A stretch of DNA of 64,000 nt from Holophagales bacterium (lineage in GTDB: Bacteria; Acidobacteriota; Thermoanaerobaculia; UBA5066): contig JADKBZ010000013.1 in NCBI GenBank assembly GCA_016714815.1, positions 62,001 to 126,000 on the forward strand. The letters are read 5' to 3'. Shown here piece by piece: positions 61,424-64,000 of the stretch. The notes below the pieces were generated by a model that was not told where the DNA came from, searched no databases, and saw only the letters and a list, made by a program, of their open reading frames with translations. The position numbers were made by a program, and so were the translations under genes. Within the stretch, counting starts at the first letter, position 1; every line of letters starts with the position of its first letter.

Positions 61424-64000
61424 ATGTCCACAGCGTCGTCGAAGGCACCGACCCGGGTGAAGTCGTGGCTCTCCGCGGCGTTCGCTCCGGCGGTCGTCCT
61501 GTGCGGGTTCGCCGCCCTCGCCCTCTCCCCCTCCCCGTCTCCTCTCCGCACGCTCACGGCGGGAGTCCTGACCGCCGCGGCCGTCGCGGTGCTCGGGCGC
61601 CTCTCCGAGGGGCGCCTCGCCCGGAGCCGCGAGGCGACGCGCGATGCGCTCCACCGCGCCTCCGCCGGCGACCTGACGCTCTCACGCAAGGCCCTCGCAC
61701 GCTCCGGGGAGGCGGCGCTCGCCGACGCCTTCCACGGGCTGATGGTCGCCATGGAGCGGATCCTCGCGTCGTTCGCGCGCCTTTCCGAGGCCGTGTCCGG
61801 CGTCGCGCGCGACCTGACCACCCGGGGCCGCGACCTCTCCCTCGCGGCCGCCGTCCAGAACGCGCGGGCGGAAGAGACCGCCGCCGCCATGCGCGGCACC
61901 GACGAGGCGATCGGCTCTCTCCGGGAGTCGATGGAGACGCTCGCGGGCGCTGCCGAGAACGCGGGCGCCTCGCTTCACGAGATGACCGCCTCGGTCACCC
62001 AGGTCTCGAGGAGCACCTCGGCGCTCCGCACCTTCGTCGACGAGACGGCGGTCTCCCTCGGCGGCGTCGTCTCCGCGCTCCAGGAGGTCGCCTCGGCCGT
62101 CGAGAACCTCTCCGGCCTCGCGGGGGAGACGGCGGGAGCCACGGAGGCGATCCGCTCCTCCACGGCCGAGACGGACCGGCAGGCCCAGACCGCCGCCCGG
62201 CTCTCCGAGCGGGTCTCCGCCGCCGTCGTCTCGGGCAAGGCGGCCGTCTCGGGGACGCTCGCCGGAATGCACGAGATCCGGGGCGCCGTCTCGGGCGCCT
62301 CCGACGCCGCCACGGCGCTCGCCGAGCACTCCGCGCGGATCGGCGAGGTCCTCCACGTCATCGAGGAGATCGCCGGCGAGACGAACCTCCTCGCCCTGAA
62401 CTCTTCCATCATCGCGGCCCAGGCCGGCGAGAGCGGCAAGACGTTCTCCGTCCTGGCCGACGACATCCGCGACCTCTCCGACCGGACGGCCGTGTCGACC
62501 GACGAGGTGCGCAGCCTCGTCTCGTCGGTCCGCTCCGGCGTCGAGGACGTGCGGCGTCTCCTCGCCGAGGCCCGGCGCCGGACGGAAGAAGGAGTCGACC
62601 TCGCCCAGACCTCGGACGCGACCCTCGACGAGATCGAGACGCTCGCCCTCGACTCGCGCCGCGCTTCGGAGGGGATCGCCAGCGCCGCCGACGAGCAGAG
62701 CCGCGAGTCGGCCCGCGTCTCGGAAGCGACCTCCCGCGTCTCGTCCGAGGTGGCACGGATCTCGGAGGCGACCCGCGGCCAGCTCGAATCGGCGAGGGCC
62801 GTCAACGCCCGGACCGACCGCGTCCGCGAGCTGACCGAGCAGCTCGCCCGCGCCATGGAGGAGCAGGCAACCGGCGGCCAGGCGCTCCTCGGCTCCATGG
62901 AACGGGTCACCTCCACCGTCGACGCCATCGCCGAGGCGACCGTGACCCTCGCCGACGGCTCCGCGGCCGTCGTGACGTCGATGGACGAGATCCGCAAGGC
63001 CGCCGAGCGCAACGCCTACGCCTCCACCTCCATGAACCAGGCGGCGATGGCGCTCGAGCAGGAGTCGCTCCTCCTGCGTTCGCGCTCCTCGCTCTTCCGG
63101 CTTCCCTCCCCCGCCCCCGGCGGACGGGTCCGGGCGGCGCTCCGCTACTTCAACGAAGAGAACTTCGACCCCGCCTTCTGCCAGACCGTTCCCCAGGCGA
63201 TCCTCGTGAGGACCTGGGGAGAAGGGCTCGTCCGCTTCGGCGAGGGGACGCGGATCCTCCCCGAGCTCGCGGAGCGCTGGGAGATCGACCCGTCGGGCAT
63301 GCTCTACACGTTCCACCTGCGCCGGGGCGTCCGCTGGCACGAGGGGGGGACGCTGACCGCCGCCGACGTGAAGGCCTCCTTCGAGCGGTTCCTCTCCCCC
63401 GCGACGACCGCGCCGCTGGCGACGCTCTTCGACGCGGTCGAGGGGTACGACGCCTTCCGTGCCGGGCGGACTGCGGACGTCACCGGCCTGGATGCCCCGT
63501 CGAGCGCCCTGTTCCGCGTCCGGCTGTCGCGCCCCATCCCCTTCTTCCTGCAGCTCCTCACGCTCCCCGACATCACCGTCCTCCCCCCGTCGCTCGTCGC
63601 CGATCCCGCGCGGGCGAGACGGGCCCCCTCAGGGACCGGCCCGTTCGCGCCGAGGGAGATCACCTTCGGCAAGGTGGCCCGCTTCGACCGCTCCGACACC
63701 TACTGGGACCGGGGCAGAATCGCCCTCGACGGCGTCGACCTCGACCTCACGGAAGATTCCGAGGGGGGCGTCTTCCAGCGGTTCCTCGACGGCCAGCTCG
63801 ACGTCACCTGGGACATTCCCTACCCGGAGGCGGCCCGGCTGATGGCGGACCCGCAGTGGCGGCCGTACATCGACTCGTCGGTGCAGCTCCACACCTCGTT
63901 CCTCGTCCTTCGCTGCGACCGGGCGCCTCTCGACGACGTCCGGATCCGCCAGGCCCTCAACCACGCCGTCGACCGGGCCGCCCTGAACGAGAAGACCTTC
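61424..64000 (+). CDS. MCP signalling domain fused to family 5 solute-binding domain, cut by window edge
   Basis: Open without interruption for 859 codons to the window edge. The ATG follows GGAG. Two adjacent hydrophobic helices (residues 14-33 and 43-58) anchor it; a long coiled coil forms an MCP signalling hairpin with tip EEIAGETNLLALNSSI and AGESGKTFSVLADDIRDLSDRT (about 317-350), a variant of the canonical chemoreceptor tip. From about residue 570 the chain becomes an SBP_bac_5 domain, the oligopeptide/nickel-binding type: ILPELAERWEIDPSGMLYTFHLRRGVRWH and VRIRQALNHAVDRAALN (cited by the shorter phrases LAERWEIDPSG and ALNHAVDRAAL). No membrane helix separates the two, so the binding domain appears cytoplasmic. 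Confidence 0.88.
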   Translation, partial: MSTASSKAPTRVKSWLSAAFAPAVVLCGFAALALSPSPSPLRTLTAGVLTAAAVAVLGRLSEGRLARSREATRDALHRASAGDLTLSRKALARSGEAALADAFHGLMVAMERILASFARLSEAVSGVARDLTTRGRDLSLAAAVQNARAEETAAAMRGTDEAIGSLRESMETLAGAAENAGASLHEMTASVTQVSRSTSALRTFVDETAVSLGGVVSALQEVASAVENLSGLAGETAGATEAIRSSTAETDRQAQTAARLSERVSAAVVSGKAAVSGTLAGMHEIRGAVSGASDAATALAEHSARIGEVLHVIEEIAGETNLLALNSSIIAAQAGESGKTFSVLADDIRDLSDRTAVSTDEVRSLVSSVRSGVEDVRRLLAEARRRTEEGVDLAQTSDATLDEIETLALDSRRASEGIASAADEQSRESARVSEATSRVSSEVARISEATRGQLESARAVNARTDRVRELTEQLARAMEEQATGGQALLGSMERVTSTVDAIAEATVTLADGSAAVVTSMDEIRKAAERNAYASTSMNQAAMALEQESLLLRSRSSLFRLPSPAPGGRVRAALRYFNEENFDPAFCQTVPQAILVRTWGEGLVRFGEGTRILPELAERWEIDPSGMLYTFHLRRGVRWHEGGTLTAADVKASFERFLSPATTAPLATLFDAVEGYDAFRAGRTADVTGLDAPSSALFRVRLSRPIPFFLQLLTLPDITVLPPSLVADPARARRAPSGTGPFAPREITFGKVARFDRSDTYWDRGRIALDGVDLDLTEDSEGGVFQRFLDGQLDVTWDIPYPEAARLMADPQWRPYIDSSVQLHTSFLVLRCDRAPLDDVRIRQALNHAVDRAALNEKTF

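Noticed and set aside
63080..63160. Possible misjoin between a chemoreceptor gene and a solute-binding protein gene
   Set aside because: The frame is continuous, and no stop, ribosome site, start codon with signal peptide or change in composition is seen at the boundary.

Overview
The window is about 70% G+C, uses ATG, GTG and TTG starts freely, and reads as a chromosomal segment of a Gram-negative, probably Acidobacteriota (Thermoanaerobaculia/Holophagae-like) bacterium. That placement is an inference from three things: very large multiheme cytochromes fused to b-type membrane domains, secreted proteins ending in the LDTRG...DVNGYF type of beta domain, and an argR-argCBDGHJ arginine operon. 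Recognisable promoters are of the sigma70 kind (TTGACA/TTGACG, 17-18 bp spacer). No tRNA, rRNA, CRISPR array or intact transposase was seen.

Layout. 1-1.4 kb: edge of a polysaccharide sugar-phosphate transferase gene and a secreted protein. 1.6-7.2 kb: a complete tripartite RND efflux operon (outer membrane factor, lipoprotein adaptor, pump), the pump with a one-base frameshift. 7.2-9.0 kb: two related secreted proteins from a tandem duplication. 9.1-16.2 kb: a two-domain M16 peptidase, an ACT-domain protein, an ABC-F ATPase and a polytopic glycosyltransferase-like protein. 16.3-23.7 kb: a tightly overlapped arginine operon, argR-C-B-D-G-H-J, with a candidate ARG box on its promoter and no argF. 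23.7-26.1 kb: a lower-GC patch with a GT39 enzyme and a lipoprotein. 26.1-33.8 kb: an electron-transport locus with a 13-heme c/b cytochrome, a 19-heme c/b cytochrome and a NapC/NirT (ImcH-like) cytochrome. The two c/b genes face each other across about 1 kb of non-coding DNA made of a long imperfect inverted repeat. 34-37.8 kb: a patatin-like phospholipase, a Ser/Thr kinase fused to a TonB C-terminal domain, and a small FHA protein. 37.8-45 kb: large secreted and lipoproteins, then a four-gene unit (ApbE flavin transferase, outer-membrane beta-barrel, FMN-binding protein, 4-TM protein) behind a strong promoter with three phased half-sites. 45-52 kb: an AstE/AspA-like deacylase, a thermolysin-family protease, a zinc-ribbon protein and hypothetical proteins. 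52-53.5 kb: a methionine locus with a Met/Cys-rich leader peptide, an intrinsic terminator, a 5' remnant of metY and an intact metX. 53.5-64 kb: an AGE-like lipoprotein, a methyltransferase, a PilZ protein, an EAL phosphodiesterase, an alkaline-phosphatase-superfamily membrane protein, a polyprenyl synthase and the start of an MCP-type protein fused to a family 5 solute-binding domain.

Many reading frames between about 36.6 and 47.1 kb, plus isolated ones at 4.75, 56.5, 56.8 and 60.2 kb, are broken by one-base indels although codon use and protein similarity continue across each break. This looks more like uncorrected assembly or sequencing error than real decay, so those genes are reported as single loci with the break noted.

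How the genes fit together. The three cytochromes look like alternative inner-membrane quinol oxidases passing electrons to the periplasm or beyond. The ApbE/FMN-binding/barrel/4-TM unit looks like a second, flavin-based extracytoplasmic redox module. The methionine locus looks like transcription attenuation controlling a metY-metX operon that has since lost metY.
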